A DNA stretch of 64,000 nucleotides from CBDHDJ01 sp965261645 (GTDB lineage: Bacteria; Pseudomonadota; Alphaproteobacteria; SHVV01), in assembly GCA_965261645.1 (NCBI GenBank), contig CBDHDJ010000004.1, positions 434,001 through 498,000 of the forward strand, read 5' to 3'. A model generated the notes under the pieces. The model was not told where the DNA came from, did not search any database, and saw only the letters and a program-made list of their open reading frames with translations. The translations under genes and the position numbers were made by a program. Positions within the stretch are counted from its first letter, which is position 1. Each line of letters opens with the position of its first letter. This document shows, piece after piece, positions 27,404 through 37,181 of this stretch.

Positions 27404-30400
27404 TTACAGGCGGATGCTCCAGCTCCTGGATATTGAGCGGCCCTCGTGCTCCTCTTCGCCGGACGAATCGGAGTGGCGCTCCACATAGTCGTCGAATTCC
27501 TTTAGCGCCGCCTCGCGCTCCTCCTGAGTGCCTGCATCGTCCACAGCCGACTGAAGCCGGCGGAATTTGAGAATCTCCAGGTCGGCCCGCTGTTCCCGCT
27601 CTTCGGGCGTTTCCGGCTGGGCAAGCAGCTTTTCGGCCGCGATGACTTCCTCGCTGATGGCCTCGTCGTCCCGGTGATTGGCGCGGTTCATGTTCAAGAG
27701 CGCCCATTTCATGCGTGTCTCGCCGATCAGGATGTTGTCGAGGTGGGGACCGTGGGTCTCCATGTCCGAGAGAATGGCCTCGCCCGCCGCAATCAGGCGG
27801 TCGTTCTCCCGTCGCCAGTCCGGGTAATCGGAAATCCCGGCCACTTTCATGTCGAGCTCTTCGGCCAGGCTTTCCATGGAGTCGTGTTCCTCTATATGCC
27901 GGTCCACCTGGTCCAGGTAATCCTCGATATGTTTACGCGTCGAGAGGTAACGCTGGTGATTCTCCAGAACCTGCATCATGGGCGCCCGTGTTACGGCCGG
28001 GACATCAGGGTTCTCCGCCAGCGCCCGGATGCGCGGGATCATGTCCGCATACCCCTTGGCGTAAAATATAAGGAGACCAGCTTGCCGGGCGCCTTCGATG
28101 AAGGCGTTCCAGTCCTGGCGCAATGCCATATAGGGCGCATACCAGTACGGCTTCGCGGGTTCCGCGTCTCTTACGGCCGCAGCAACGGGTGGTGTGTTCG
28201 GCGTTTCGGGATGAGCCCGGGATTGCGCGCTGTCGTGGCGCGGCCGGACCGGTTGGATGCGCTCGGCTGGTGTGAGGGACGCGGTTTCTTCCTGCCGCAT
28301 CTCCGGCTCAACCCCCTGTTGTTCCGCCTCCCGCTTGATCCGATGCACGTGCCGCATCGTGGCCGCGCGCCGGTGCCGCCGTGCACGGGCATGGAGTTCC
28401 TCGAAGGCGTCGAGGTCCTTGCGCCCGATGCCGCCGCGCTGGGCCAGCAGGGAGGCGAAGTCGTCCGGCCGGGCGCGAAAGGCCGCGGCCTGTTTCAGCA
28501 GCCCGGCGTGCCGGGTGAGGGTTTCTCTAAATGTCCCCGTGAGCGCCACCGAGTGACCCTCGGCGCGGGTTCGCTCGCGGAGTTCATCGTAAGCCGCCAG
28601 AACTTGCCTGCGGCCGTCGACGAACGAAGCTACCGTCTGGGCGTGGCGCCAGCCGAAAGCGGTGCGCCGGATATCCCGCGCGATGCGAGCCAGCGCGTTG
28701 TCGTTGGCTGCCGGACGAGCTTCCAGCGGTTCTCCCCGGGTTTCTCGAACTGACCGGGAATTGTCCTCCCGGACATGCTCCTGCCGGTTTTCCCATACAC
28801 CATCGGCCATGTAGTCGAGCGCCGCCTCCTTGGGCTGCGAGCGTGACCAGCGTTCGGCCAGCCAGGCCCTGATCTCAGTGTCCGTTACCGCAACTTCCCG
28901 GTCGTTGTCGGCCCGCCTGTCGGCGATATCGAGTGCGAGCGGCGCCCGGTTAACGTAAATGTCGAGCCCCTCGCGATGGCGTGTTGCCGCGGGATAGATG
29001 GTTTCACGCGCGGGCCTCGCATCGGCCAGCAGGAATGTCCGGTCCACGGTCAACCCCTGGGCGGAGGTAATAGTAAGCGCATAGCCGTGATCGAGGCGGA
29101 TATTGCCGTACCAATCGCGGATCTCATCGTGGCGGAAGCTGACCTTTCGTCCGTCCTCTGTATGGCCAGATATCAGGACACTCGGCTCCGCACCGGCCTC
29201 ACCCCTCTCAACCTTGAAGTCCTCCACCGTGACCACGGTGCCGTTGAACAACTGCTTCTCCCAGTGGGTGGCGCCAATGCGCAGCCGGTCACCGCGCACG
29301 ATCTCCAGCGGAGAGGTTGTTCGCTCGTCTTCCGTACCCCTGCTTACAATAACCGTCACCCGGTCCGTATCAGCCCGCTCTCCATCCGTCAGCACGGCGA
29401 AACGGCGTTCCCGCATCAGGTGCGACAGCGCCCGCACCTCGGCCCGCGTGCGCGCCAGTACCACGGTGGACTTGCCGGGGTTCGCCCGCTGGTAGCGGTC
29501 CCAGTCATCAACCAGACCGGTCAGCGTCTTTTCTTCGTCGTATCCTATATGGAACCGGCCCCTTGCGTGGTGAGCCGCTATGGCCGATGCCGCGTTGCCG
29601 TCGCGCAGCGCCTCCGACGCAGAAACCTGCCACGGTGTGAACTGGGGTTTCTCCTCCATTGATTCGTAATCCGAGAGAATACGGGCGCGTCCCTGCTCAC
29701 CCATAAGACCTGCCTGGAACCGCGCAGCCTCCGGTGTTTCGCCGTGGACATGAACCAGGATGTCCTCAAGGTCTACCTTCTGCCGCCGTATGCGGTCCAC
29801 CCGCACGCTGCCAACGGCGTCGCGCACCAACCTCAACCCCGGCCCAGCCTCCACCGGTTGTTGCTGTTGCGTGTCGCCCGCGAAGACGATCTTCGCCCCA
29901 TGGCGCTCGGAGAGCCTGAGAATATGATGCGTCTGGCGGGTCGACAGCATCCCCGCCTCGTCGACGATGATGGTGGTGTCCTTGTTAATCTCGATGCCGC
30001 CCCGCGCGGCGAGGCGCAGCAGCTTGTCGACACAGAACGGGCGCGCATCGACGTCATTGCCCAACGCCACTGCTGTCCGCCATGCTACGGCGGTGGCGAT
30101 AATGCTCTGTCCGTGTTCACGGTAGAGATCGGCAATTGGCCGCAGCGTCGTGGTCTTGCCCGAGCCCGCTGCTCCTTCGATGATGGCTACCCGGCCCTCG
30201 GATGAGGTGACCGTCCGTATTGCCGTGATTTGTTCTTCGCTCAGCGGATAGCCCGCCTCCAGCAGCGCCGCCACCTTGTTCTCGATTGCCTGGGCAGACA
30301 AGGAATGTCCCGCACCGGCGGCCATTCCTGCCGCCATGTCACGGACTTCAAGCTCCATTTGGAGGTTGTGGCGGGTTGAATACAGCCTGGTGTGCGCCAT

Positions 30401-31576
30401 GTCGGCCCGGCCCTCGGCCGATCGCGGCGGGCGGGTCAGGCGCACGACCTCCGGGCTCAGAAGCACACGTTCGATGCTTGTTGCTACCGCTTCATGGTTC
30501 AACAACCCGGCGGTGGCATTCCCGACCCGCTCGACGATATCCGGCAGGCGGAACACCGCCTCCTCGCGCGTGAGGCGTTCCGGCAGGTCTTCCAGCACTG
30601 CCGTCAGCACCCGGATCTGCTGCTGCGTAATGGCTTCCGCCTTGCCCAATATCGAGGCAATCAGTGCTTTGCGCTCGACATACCCCTCCGCTTCGCCGCG
30701 CCAGCGCGCGTGCCGGATCTCCGGGTCATTGTCGGGCGACTTTCCGGCCCGCGTGATCTTGTTCGCCGCCGCTGCCCGCGGCGCGTTGCCCTCGACCGTA
30801 AAGCCCATCTCCCGGGCAGCCTCGATAATCGCCGCGCGCCGCTTCGACCAGTGTCCGATCAGATCCCCGGACATGCCTGCGATACGCGTGAACTCTCCAT
30901 CCTTCCCGTACTGTTCCATGCGGATGCCGAGACGCTCTTGCAGACTCCAGGCAAGGGCATTGCGGTAGACCGCCCCCGCCGCCTTCATCCAGGTGTAGAC
31001 CGGGTGTTGATGCAGCGCCCGGTACTTGCCGTCCCGGTGTGTCCGGGCGGCATTGAAGATAACGCAGTGGGTATGAAGCTGCGGGTCGTTGTCCCGGCTG
31101 GTTCCATGTTGGAACATCGCGGCCGATATATCGGCCGGCAGCACCTCGATCTCGCCGTCCCGGTTACGAATACGGGTATACCCGCAATGACGCAGCACCG
31201 TCTCCTCAAGCGCTACCCGAGCCGCATCGGTATGCGCCTGTTCGATTTCCGCACGCAGTTCCGGATCGGCGACAGCCCAGAAAGCTGAGATGCTCTTGTC
31301 CGCGCTGAAGGTCATGTCGAGACCCGCGGAGCGCCGCTCGCTGCCCGCGTTTTGTGTGAGCTTACCTCCGGTGTTCGGTGCGAAGCCGTTATACAGCCGG
31401 TGGAAGTCGCTGCTGTCGACCTTGCCGCCGTCGGCAAGGCCGAACAGAGCCTTCGGATTGAACCAGACGCCATCCGGTTCTTCTCCCGCTGTGTAGTACT
31501 CGTTGGGATGACGGAAAGAGCGCTGGCTCTCCAGGTAATACGCGGCCGATGCGGCCTGGGCCAGAGTGGCTACCAT
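27404..31576 (-). CDS. MobF-family conjugative relaxase-helicase (TraA/TrwC type)
   Basis: 1390 aa. The N-terminal relaxase has paired tyrosines (SAAYYLESQ and NEYYTAGEEPDGVW) and the metal-binding three-histidine motif in LHTHCVIFNAARTHRDGKYR (about residues 168-187). The helicase domain has Walker A EGAAGSGKTTTLRP near residue 470 and Walker B TTIIVDEAGMLSTRQTHH, with the later helicase motif YALTITSAQGLTVDRTFLL. A charged C-terminal region of about 450 residues follows. The protein nicks the origin of transfer, stays bound to the 5' end and unwinds DNA during conjugation. No mating-pair genes are visible in the window. The frame is intact. Confidence 0.92.
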   Translation of the reverse strand: MVATLAQAASAAYYLESQRSFRHPNEYYTAGEEPDGVWFNPKALFGLADGGKVDSSDFHRLYNGFAPNTGGKLTQNAGSERRSAGLDMTFSADKSISAFWAVADPELRAEIEQAHTDAARVALEETVLRHCGYTRIRNRDGEIEVLPADISAAMFQHGTSRDNDPQLHTHCVIFNAARTHRDGKYRALHQHPVYTWMKAAGAVYRNALAWSLQERLGIRMEQYGKDGEFTRIAGMSGDLIGHWSKRRAAIIEAAREMGFTVEGNAPRAAAANKITRAGKSPDNDPEIRHARWRGEAEGYVERKALIASILGKAEAITQQQIRVLTAVLEDLPERLTREEAVFRLPDIVERVGNATAGLLNHEAVATSIERVLLSPEVVRLTRPPRSAEGRADMAHTRLYSTRHNLQMELEVRDMAAGMAAGAGHSLSAQAIENKVAALLEAGYPLSEEQITAIRTVTSSEGRVAIIEGAAGSGKTTTLRPIADLYREHGQSIIATAVAWRTAVALGNDVDARPFCVDKLLRLAARGGIEINKDTTIIVDEAGMLSTRQTHHILRLSERHGAKIVFAGDTQQQQPVEAGPGLRLVRDAVGSVRVDRIRRQKVDLEDILVHVHGETPEAARFQAGLMGEQGRARILSDYESMEEKPQFTPWQVSASEALRDGNAASAIAAHHARGRFHIGYDEEKTLTGLVDDWDRYQRANPGKSTVVLARTRAEVRALSHLMRERRFAVLTDGERADTDRVTVIVSRGTEDERTTSPLEIVRGDRLRIGATHWEKQLFNGTVVTVEDFKVERGEAGAEPSVLISGHTEDGRKVSFRHDEIRDWYGNIRLDHGYALTITSAQGLTVDRTFLLADARPARETIYPAATRHREGLDIYVNRAPLALDIADRRADNDREVAVTDTEIRAWLAERWSRSQPKEAALDYMADGVWENRQEHVREDNSRSVRETRGEPLEARPAANDNALARIARDIRRTAFGWRHAQTVASFVDGRRQVLAAYDELRERTRAEGHSVALTGTFRETLTRHAGLLKQAAAFRARPDDFASLLAQRGGIGRKDLDAFEELHARARRHRRAATMRHVHRIKREAEQQGVEPEMRQEETASLTPAERIQPVRPRHDSAQSRAHPETPNTPPVAAAVRDAEPAKPYWYAPYMALRQDWNAFIEGARQAGLLIFYAKGYADMIPRIRALAENPDVPAVTRAPMMQVLENHQRYLSTRKHIEDYLDQVDRHIEEHDSMESLAEELDMKVAGISDYPDWRRENDRLIAAGEAILSDMETHGPHLDNILIGETRMKWALLNMNRANHRDDEAISEEVIAAEKLLAQPETPEEREQRADLEILKFRRLQSAVDDAGTQEEREAALKEFDDYVERHSDSSGEEEHEGRSISRSWSIRL

Positions 31577-32050
31577 GATGCCAGCCCGATAACGAAGTTG
31601 CCGGATAGGGATACAACCTGGCCGGAGTACAGCTGGAATATGACTGTTGTAGCTCTCATGATTCCAGCCTTGGGATTTCCTGTATTTTTCAGGAGCTTAA
31701 CGAAATGGCCGTGCGATCTCTACAAATAAGGGTAACATTCATTACATTTATCGAGATCAATGCACCAGATGGTGCAGAGGTGTGATAAGTACAAATACCG
31801 TTTTTCTCTCGTTCGCGACCGAGCATACGCATATCGTTGGAGCTTGCAAGAGTTTTTTCGATCCGCCTCCGGATCGGTGTGCTGGTTTGGCATCTGCGAG
31901 ATTTTCTCGGTGTTGCATTCGGGGGAGGTTAGCAAGTCATGGCTGGAGTTTTGGTTTGCCAAGGCTCTTACGATTTGGAACGATGATCGGATAGCCGACG
32001 ACCACATCTGGGCTTGATCGCGGATACTGGAACTAGCGGGGAGATGGACG
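31577..32050. other. Intergenic region between divergent relaxase and small gene; possible oriT
   Basis: 474 bp, clearly more AT-rich than either side, without a convincing gene. It holds at least one perfect inverted repeat (31761-31776) followed by an AT-rich run. MobF origins of transfer usually lie beside the relaxase gene and have such repeats, so this is the best candidate for oriT. No known nic sequence could be matched. Confidence 0.4.
31761..31776. repeat. Perfect 6-bp inverted repeat with 4-bp loop
   Basis: TGCACC-AGAT-GGTGCA in the relaxase upstream region. It may be an oriT recognition arm or a repressor site. Confidence 0.6.
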
Positions 32051-32353
32051 ATGCCGGCAAGACGTTTCAACGAAGCGGATATCGACTTCGATGCCATAGT
32101 CGGCGAGTTGGCGAAGCTTGTGCCGCCTAAGCTGAGCCTGGCGGATGTGCTGGACCGGTTACGGAAGCGGTTGGTCGAGCAACAGGCCAAGGGCGTGACG
32201 GTGGCTCAAATGCATGAGGTGTTGAAATCGGGCGGTATCGATATCACGGAGCGCAGTCTGCGGACGTTTCTGACCAAGGGCGTGTTGCCGGGAAGGAAGG
32301 TTGCCGAGGCCGCCAGGGCCATGGTGTCGGAAGAAGGCAAAGATCCGTTCTGA
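32051..32353 (+). CDS. Small hypothetical protein next to the relaxase
   Basis: 100 aa, ATG start with GGGGAG upstream, divergent from the relaxase. It is predicted mostly helical with the blocks LSLADVLDRLRKRLVEQQAK and GIDITERSLRTFLTKG, the latter resembling a helix-turn-helix recognition region. I do not recognise a named family. The position suggests a mobilisation accessory or regulator of transfer genes, which is inference only. Confidence 0.6.
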   Translation: MPARRFNEADIDFDAIVGELAKLVPPKLSLADVLDRLRKRLVEQQAKGVTVAQMHEVLKSGGIDITERSLRTFLTKGVLPGRKVAEAARAMVSEEGKDPF

Positions 32354-32570
32354 GCCGAACGACGGCGCACATGGGTTCGTCGTGGCGGTTTTCGGGATGT
32401 GGATAGTGAAGTTGCAATAGGGGATGGCCGGGCACTGGCGTGGCGCTTCAGCGCCTGCATACGGCGATGCATCGTTCGAAGAACGGCAAGCCGCTAGCGA
32501 GCGTAAGCTCGCACGGTTGGCGGTGGCGCGAAGCGCCCCGCCATGGGCCGTGACTCTATGCACACGGCAT

Positions 32571-32613
32571 AAAAAAGGGGCCGACCTCCGCTGTGTGATG
32601 GCGGAGGCCGACC
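32571..32613 (-). terminator. Rho-independent terminator after the DUF2493 gene
   Basis: On the minus strand a GC-rich hairpin (arms about 32579-32591 and 32601-32613, with small mismatches) is followed by six T, just downstream of the DUF2493 stop. Confidence 0.75.
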
Positions 32614-32626
32614 CTGAAGGGTATCG

Positions 32627-33544
32627 CTACGCGGCGGCGAGAAGTACGGGAATTCCGATCTTGCGTGCCTTGTCGATCATGTTATTCGTGATGCCCGATC
32701 CGGGGAAGGCGACGAGGCCCTTCGGCAGGAAGTTCAGCAGGACGTCGTTACGCCGGAAGGGCGCGGCCTTTCCGTCCCGATCCCAATTTGGTTTGCATAC
32801 GACCTGATGAACGCCGTTCTTCTCGGCCCAGCTTGCCGCGATCTTCTCCGCACCAGGTCCGCCGCCGTGCAGCAGGACCATATCGTCGTACTTGAGCTTG
32901 ATGCTGTCCAGGGAGTGCCAGATGGCGGTGACGTCGCCGAAGTCCTTGCCGCCGGTGAAGGCGACCAGGGTGCCCTCGGGCAGATGCGCGGAGGTCGCGC
33001 GGTGTTCACGGGCGCGCAGGTAGTCGCGGGCGTCGATGGCGGCCGAGGTGAGTTTACCGGTCTGGCTGCTGTGCGATCCGTTGCGCGGACGCCAGGTGTC
33101 GCCGGTCTCGGTGCGGTATCCCTCGGCGGCGAGGTCGCGCATGGCCTCGAAGGCGTCGCGGCGATCACCAAGGTTGTGGACCCGGTCGGTGAGGAGTTCC
33201 AGTTCGCGCGACTTGATCTCGGAGCCGTCCTGTTCCTGGCCGAGGTCTTTCATCTCGGGCGCGATCTTGTCGACGCTGCGGTCGAGGCGCTGGACCTGGG
33301 CGTGCAGTGCATTGACGAAACCCCAGAGCAGGCTCTCTCGTTCGTCGGCGAGCTGGGTGCCGTCCAGTGCGACGGCGCCGGCCAGGATGTGGATGGCTTC
33401 CTCGATCCCGGCCAGCGCCTCGTCCTCGTTCCAGATCTCGCGATTGTCGAACTCGTCGGGAGCAGGGGTCGCGCCGAACAGGGCGGCCTGTTCGCAAGCC
33501 ATTGCGGTCTGCGATGACGTTTTGGTGCTGATGAGATTCTGCAT
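32627..33544 (-). CDS. DUF2493 (SLOG-like, YspA-type) protein
   Basis: 305 aa with the start at ATG 33544 (GGAGAG five bases upstream); the longer frame lacks support. The N-terminal half is helical. The C-terminal domain from about residue 190 shows LVAFTGGKDFGDVTAIWHSL, VLLHGGGPGAEKIAASWAEK and GLVAFPGSGITNNMIDKAR. These are the glycine-rich loops of DUF2493, a Rossmann-like member of the SLOG superfamily that binds nucleotides or nucleotide-derived ligands. Such genes are frequent on plasmids and ICEs of alphaproteobacteria. The function is unknown. Confidence 0.82.
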   Translation of the reverse strand: MQNLISTKTSSQTAMACEQAALFGATPAPDEFDNREIWNEDEALAGIEEAIHILAGAVALDGTQLADERESLLWGFVNALHAQVQRLDRSVDKIAPEMKDLGQEQDGSEIKSRELELLTDRVHNLGDRRDAFEAMRDLAAEGYRTETGDTWRPRNGSHSSQTGKLTSAAIDARDYLRAREHRATSAHLPEGTLVAFTGGKDFGDVTAIWHSLDSIKLKYDDMVLLHGGGPGAEKIAASWAEKNGVHQVVCKPNWDRDGKAAPFRRNDVLLNFLPKGLVAFPGSGITNNMIDKARKIGIPVLLAAA

Positions 33545-33831
33545 GATTCTCTCCATTGCTATGTTGCTATCCTCCGAGGCGTGCTGCCCCGTCGTGATGA
33601 CTCTTTGTTTCACGCGCTCGCAGCGGAGCCACGATGGCCGGAATGCCTGCGCTGGGAGAATGCGCGAGTGGTGCGGGCGCAGGGAGTGGAGCGACTGAGC
33701 CACGGTCGCGTATTCCACCGGCGCTAGCCGCGGAGCGGCGTGGCATTGCGCGCTATCGCCGTAACGGAGCGAAGCGGAGTGGAGGACCCCGAAGGGGTTG
33801 GCGCAGTGAGACCGTGTGACACAATGAGGCA

Positions 33832-34869
33832 TCATGACGGGGTAATTATTCTCCCACTCCCCCGCCTCTCTTCCACCGTTGCCGCAGGCTTGGTGCTTGC
33901 AATAAGGGGCGCGATCCGGGCCGCAAGGGTTTCTGCCCCGAAGGCAATGAGATCGTCATTAAAATCTGAGTGTTCGGGAACGATCACGATTGAGGGAATG
34001 CCGTGTTCCACGCAACGGCGCTGAAGACAGTTAGCGGCGTGCCCGCCTTCCACGTCTTTATCGCGGGCGATGACCAACAGGGAGAGGTCTTGGGGTGGTT
34101 CGAAGGCGCCAAGGCTTCCTGCCGATAGAGCCGCTGCGGCATGAATGCCGGGAACGGCGGTGACCACAGATAGAACGGTCTCGATGCCCTCGCCGGCGAG
34201 CAGGGTCGCGCCGGAGGCGGACCCGCCGAAGCGCACGGCGCGTCCGTGGACCCGCCCAAGCGCTTTGCGCGGGCTCACAAGGTTGGCTTTCCCGGGACGT
34301 TTGGGGTCGATCCAGGTGCGTTGCACGCCCTCGATGGTGCCATCATCGCCGGTGACGGCGGCGACCAGTGCCGGCATGCGGTGGATGCCGTCATCTGCAC
34401 GATGGATGAGATCGGGATGAAACCGCAGGGCCGGGAAGCGGCAATGGCCGATAGCGCGGGCCTGCAGATAGGCTTCCGCATGGGTGCCATCAATGGGCCG
34501 GCAACGCCGCCAGAGGCGGCGTGCCGCTTCTTCACGGTCGTAGCCGCCGGCATAATCTCCGCCATTGGCGGGAGCGGACGGCGGCAATGAGAGGAAGGCG
34601 AGGGCCTCCTCCATGGTGCGGCGCAGCGATGTTCCGCCGGTGCGTAGACGGATGAGATCGAGCAGATCGCCATGCTGGTTCGTCGCGCCGTCGGTCCATT
34701 TTCCGGGTATGCCTGGAGGCGCCAGGCGCACGAAGAGCGAGCGTCCCTTGGCGCCGCTTGTGTCGCCGATGGTCCAGTATCTGCCCTGCTTGCGTCCGCG
34801 GGGAAGGTAGCGGCGGCAGACGTCTTCGGCTCGTGCGCTTAACGCGGCCGAAATTTCAGTGGCGTTCAT
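33832..34869 (-). CDS. Plasmid-type primase with Toprim domain
   Basis: 345 aa. The N-terminal part (residues about 1-110) resembles primase-associated domains of plasmid Toprim proteins (GRYWTIGDTSGAKGRSLFVRL, HGDLLDLIRLRTGG). The Toprim-like core is ATLLAGEGIETVLSVVTAVPG with Glu, then LLVIARDKDVEGGHAANCLQ with the metal-binding Asp residues, and HSDFNDDLIAFG. It would make primers for the transferred strand. ATG at 34869. It lies upstream of the DUF2493 gene on the same strand. Confidence 0.82.
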   Translation of the reverse strand: MNATEISAALSARAEDVCRRYLPRGRKQGRYWTIGDTSGAKGRSLFVRLAPPGIPGKWTDGATNQHGDLLDLIRLRTGGTSLRRTMEEALAFLSLPPSAPANGGDYAGGYDREEAARRLWRRCRPIDGTHAEAYLQARAIGHCRFPALRFHPDLIHRADDGIHRMPALVAAVTGDDGTIEGVQRTWIDPKRPGKANLVSPRKALGRVHGRAVRFGGSASGATLLAGEGIETVLSVVTAVPGIHAAAALSAGSLGAFEPPQDLSLLVIARDKDVEGGHAANCLQRRCVEHGIPSIVIVPEHSDFNDDLIAFGAETLAARIAPLIASTKPAATVEERRGSGRIITPS

Positions 34870-35060
34870 GGGCGTGATCCCTTAGGGGAGCGAGGGTGCG
34901 AAACGGTTGCATGGGGAACCTCTCGTGCCTGTTGCGGGACGTCCCCTTCAGGCCCGCCTCGAACTCTTGGCGGTGAGGGCAGCGGGAGCGGAGCGCGCAG
35001 CGCGGCCGCTCCGCGTGCACGCTTTTTGAACTCTGTGGAGGCGGGCTCGAACGGGACTCC

Positions 35061-35106
35061 AAAAAATAAGGGCCAGCCCCACGCCAACTTGGCGGGGACT
35101 GGCCCT
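35061..35106 (-). terminator. Rho-independent terminator after ssb
   Basis: On the minus strand a long hairpin (AGGGCCAGTCCCCGCC pairing with its near-complement across a short AAGTT loop) is followed by TTATTTTTT. It starts 27 bp downstream of the ssb stop. Confidence 0.85.
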
Positions 35107-35132
35107 GAGTTATGCGGGAGGGAGGAAGCCCG

Positions 35133-35570
35133 CTAGAACGGAATTTCGCTGTCATCCGCCGTCGCGGCGGTTTCGCCGGAAGGCACGGTATCGCCGTTCA
35201 TCGCCGGCGCGCCGTTGCCGTTCGGCTTGTCGAGGAACTGGACCCTGCCGCCGGGGACCAGCAGGATCTCGGTCGAGAACCGGTCGCTGTCCTCGCCGTC
35301 CTTGCCCCACTTGCGGGTCTGCAGCTTGCCCGAGACGTAGACCAGGCGGCCCTTCTTGGCGTGCTTCTCCATCATCTCCACCAGGCCGTCCTGGAAGGTG
35401 ACGATGCGGTGCCACTCGGTGCGGTCCACCTTGTCCCCCGAATTTTTGTCGAGATAACTTTCGTCGGTCGCGATCGAGACATTGGCGACACGGCCGCCGT
35501 TGGTGAGGTGGCTGATGGTGGCGTCGGCGCCGAGGCGTCCGATCAACTGCGCGTTATTCAATCCGAACAT
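35133..35570 (-). CDS. ssb: Single-stranded DNA-binding protein
   Basis: 145 aa from ATG 35570 (GGAG seven bases upstream; a TTG two codons earlier is less likely). The OB fold is evident (NNAQLIGRLGADATISHLTN, TEWHRIVTFQDGLVEMMEKH, KKGRLVYVSGKLQTRKW). The acidic tail ends DDSEIPF, the conserved partner-binding tip of SSB. It is shorter than chromosomal SSBs and is likely the element's own copy, protecting transferred single strands. It has its own terminator. Confidence 0.92.
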   Translation of the reverse strand: MFGLNNAQLIGRLGADATISHLTNGGRVANVSIATDESYLDKNSGDKVDRTEWHRIVTFQDGLVEMMEKHAKKGRLVYVSGKLQTRKWGKDGEDSDRFSTEILLVPGGRVQFLDKPNGNGAPAMNGDTVPSGETAATADDSEIPF

Positions 35571-35675
35571 GATCAATCTCCTATGATCCGGGTTATGACA
35601 TCGGGTTAGCGAACGGGGTCAGGCCTCTCTCGACCCTCCCCCTTCACACTTCTCTAAGCCCCCCTCTTTCTCTAT

Positions 35676-35867
35676 TCAGCCGTCCGCGCCGGTGTAGGTT
35701 CGGGAGCCGAGAACCTCCCGGATCGCGTGGGCCGGCATTCCGACCGGGGCCATCAGCGCGCCGGCGTCGGGAAGCGGTGTGGCCAAGCCGGGATCGGCAT
35801 CGCCTGTGCTGCCGGGATTGAAAAGGATGTCGTTGGACTCGGTCGAGCTATGAATGCGATCGAACAT
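35676..35867 (-). CDS. Small hypothetical protein
   Basis: 63 aa from ATG 35867, chosen because GGAGA lies just before it. It begins MFDRIHSSTESND and ends REVLGSRTYTGADG. No family recognised. It is rich in small residues and has no membrane segment. It lies on the same strand as ssb, 100 bp upstream. Confidence 0.45.
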   Translation of the reverse strand: MFDRIHSSTESNDILFNPGSTGDADPGLATPLPDAGALMAPVGMPAHAIREVLGSRTYTGADG

Positions 35868-36087
35868 CTGGCATCTCCGCTTGATGGGGTTGAGACACCG
35901 CCCGGAGGGAACTCTCTTTTCCCTTGGGCGCGTCGCCCTTCTCTTCGCCTTCCTCAAACTCTCTTGCACGTTGGTCGAGGCAGGCCGGAGTGTTTCCTGA
36001 CAATACGCGGTAGTATCCCCCACACGCGTAAGATGCCGTGGCCGTGAAGCGGTATCGGCCGGATGGCCGCGAATGCGTATTCGGTGT

Positions 36088-36696
36088 CTAATCGGCGATG
36101 ACGATCATGGCCGTCGATACACAACCCGAGAGTACGCGTTCCAGGATGTCGGCTTCGCGCCGGTCCACGGTGAGGCGGTATTTGAGCCGAACCGCGACGA
36201 TGCGGACGGCAAACCAGCATTGGTTCATTGGCGGCAGCCATTGCGCTGCGTCGTAGGCGCATTTGCCGGATTTGCCGCAACGGTTCATCTCCGGGCTGGC
36301 CAGGGTGAGATTGAGCAGGTCCGTGGCGAAGCGCCGCCGGGTTTTGGCATCAGCGCCGCACAAACCGCTGTCATGAGCTTCGGAGACGGCAACGATGTGT
36401 TCTATATCGGTCTCGAAGGTGGTCCGGAATGATCGGCCGCTATACGGGCCGTAGATCATGCCGCCCTGGGCGCTGACGATTCGCGCTTCGATCGCTTGCG
36501 GGTAGGGATAATCGGCGCGGTTGTAGGGCGCGCAGCGATGTTCGGGGGCTACGGCAAGACCGCGCCACGTGTCCGGGTCCTGCAAGGCCGCGGCGAGGAG
36601 CCCGGCGCGGTCCGCGGGGCCGGGTAATGCAAGCGCGGCAATTGCAATAACCATTGCCACCAGCCGCCCGTGGTTTCTATGAATTCGTTTCATCAT
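36088..36696 (-). CDS. Exported HNH-type endonuclease (DUF1524/GmrSD-C-like)
   Basis: 202 aa from ATG 36696. A signal peptide or anchor occupies residues 1-30 (RLVAMVIAIAALALPGPADR). The nuclease core has FETDIEHIVAVSEAHDSGLC with the catalytic His, LLNLTLASPEMNRCGKSG with Asn, and DAAQWLPPMNQCWFA, with paired cysteines around it. Related exported HNH enzymes sit on conjugative elements and may degrade DNA in the periplasm or aid entry. The upstream sequence stays open in the same frame but looks like a separate small gene. Confidence 0.75.
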   Translation of the reverse strand: MMKRIHRNHGRLVAMVIAIAALALPGPADRAGLLAAALQDPDTWRGLAVAPEHRCAPYNRADYPYPQAIEARIVSAQGGMIYGPYSGRSFRTTFETDIEHIVAVSEAHDSGLCGADAKTRRRFATDLLNLTLASPEMNRCGKSGKCAYDAAQWLPPMNQCWFAVRIVAVRLKYRLTVDRREADILERVLSGCVSTAMIVIAD

Positions 36697-36860
36697 CTTT
36701 ATGCTTGCCTTTCCGTGACTGCCTGGCAATCCGTTCGGTCGGAGGAAGCTCTGCACTTTCCGGCGGAACAACAACGCAGGGATGTGGTTCGGGAAGCCGG
36801 GGCCGAGCCCCGATTGCTGGCCAGCCTGCCGGGATGCGCCGGATGCTGGTTCGACGGGAG

Positions 36861-37175
36861 TTAGCGCGCCGCGTCGTTGGCGTCCATGATGGCGATGGAT
36901 GACGTCGTCGAGGCTGCCCCTCGCGCTCATCAGGGTGTTCTCGAGATGGAGAAGCCGGTGGCGGAGCCCGGCGCGGTCGTCGCGGGACGGGTTGCCGGGC
37001 AGACACATGATGGCGTTCCGCAGCTCGGCGAAGCGTTCCGCCAGATCCTTCATGTGGGCAGCGGCTTCGCGTGCGCCGGTCCGGGCTTCCGGCAGGAACC
37101 CGCCGGGATCGGGCCGGGCGCAGGGCATGGTTTCGAAGTCGCCGGTCGTGGAGCGTGGTGTGAGGGTGTCGAACA
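36861..37175 (-). CDS. Small hypothetical protein, probably frameshifted near its end
   Basis: From ATG 37175 the frame reads MFDTLTPRSTTGDFE, then a helical stretch LAERFAELRNAIMCLPGNPS and LLHLENTLMSARGSLDDV. After this, a neighbouring frame gives IAIMDANDAAR and a stop at 36861-36863, whereas the original frame runs on without stop. A CATC-type microduplication near 36895 could explain the shift. The IS110 array ends only a few bases upstream of the start codon. Function unknown. Confidence 0.35.
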
Positions 37176-37181
37176 TCGGGT

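Noticed and set aside
31720..32190. 156-aa minus-strand frame upstream of the relaxase
   Set aside because: It overlaps the better-supported 100-aa plus-strand gene, is low in coding character, and lies in the likely regulatory region.
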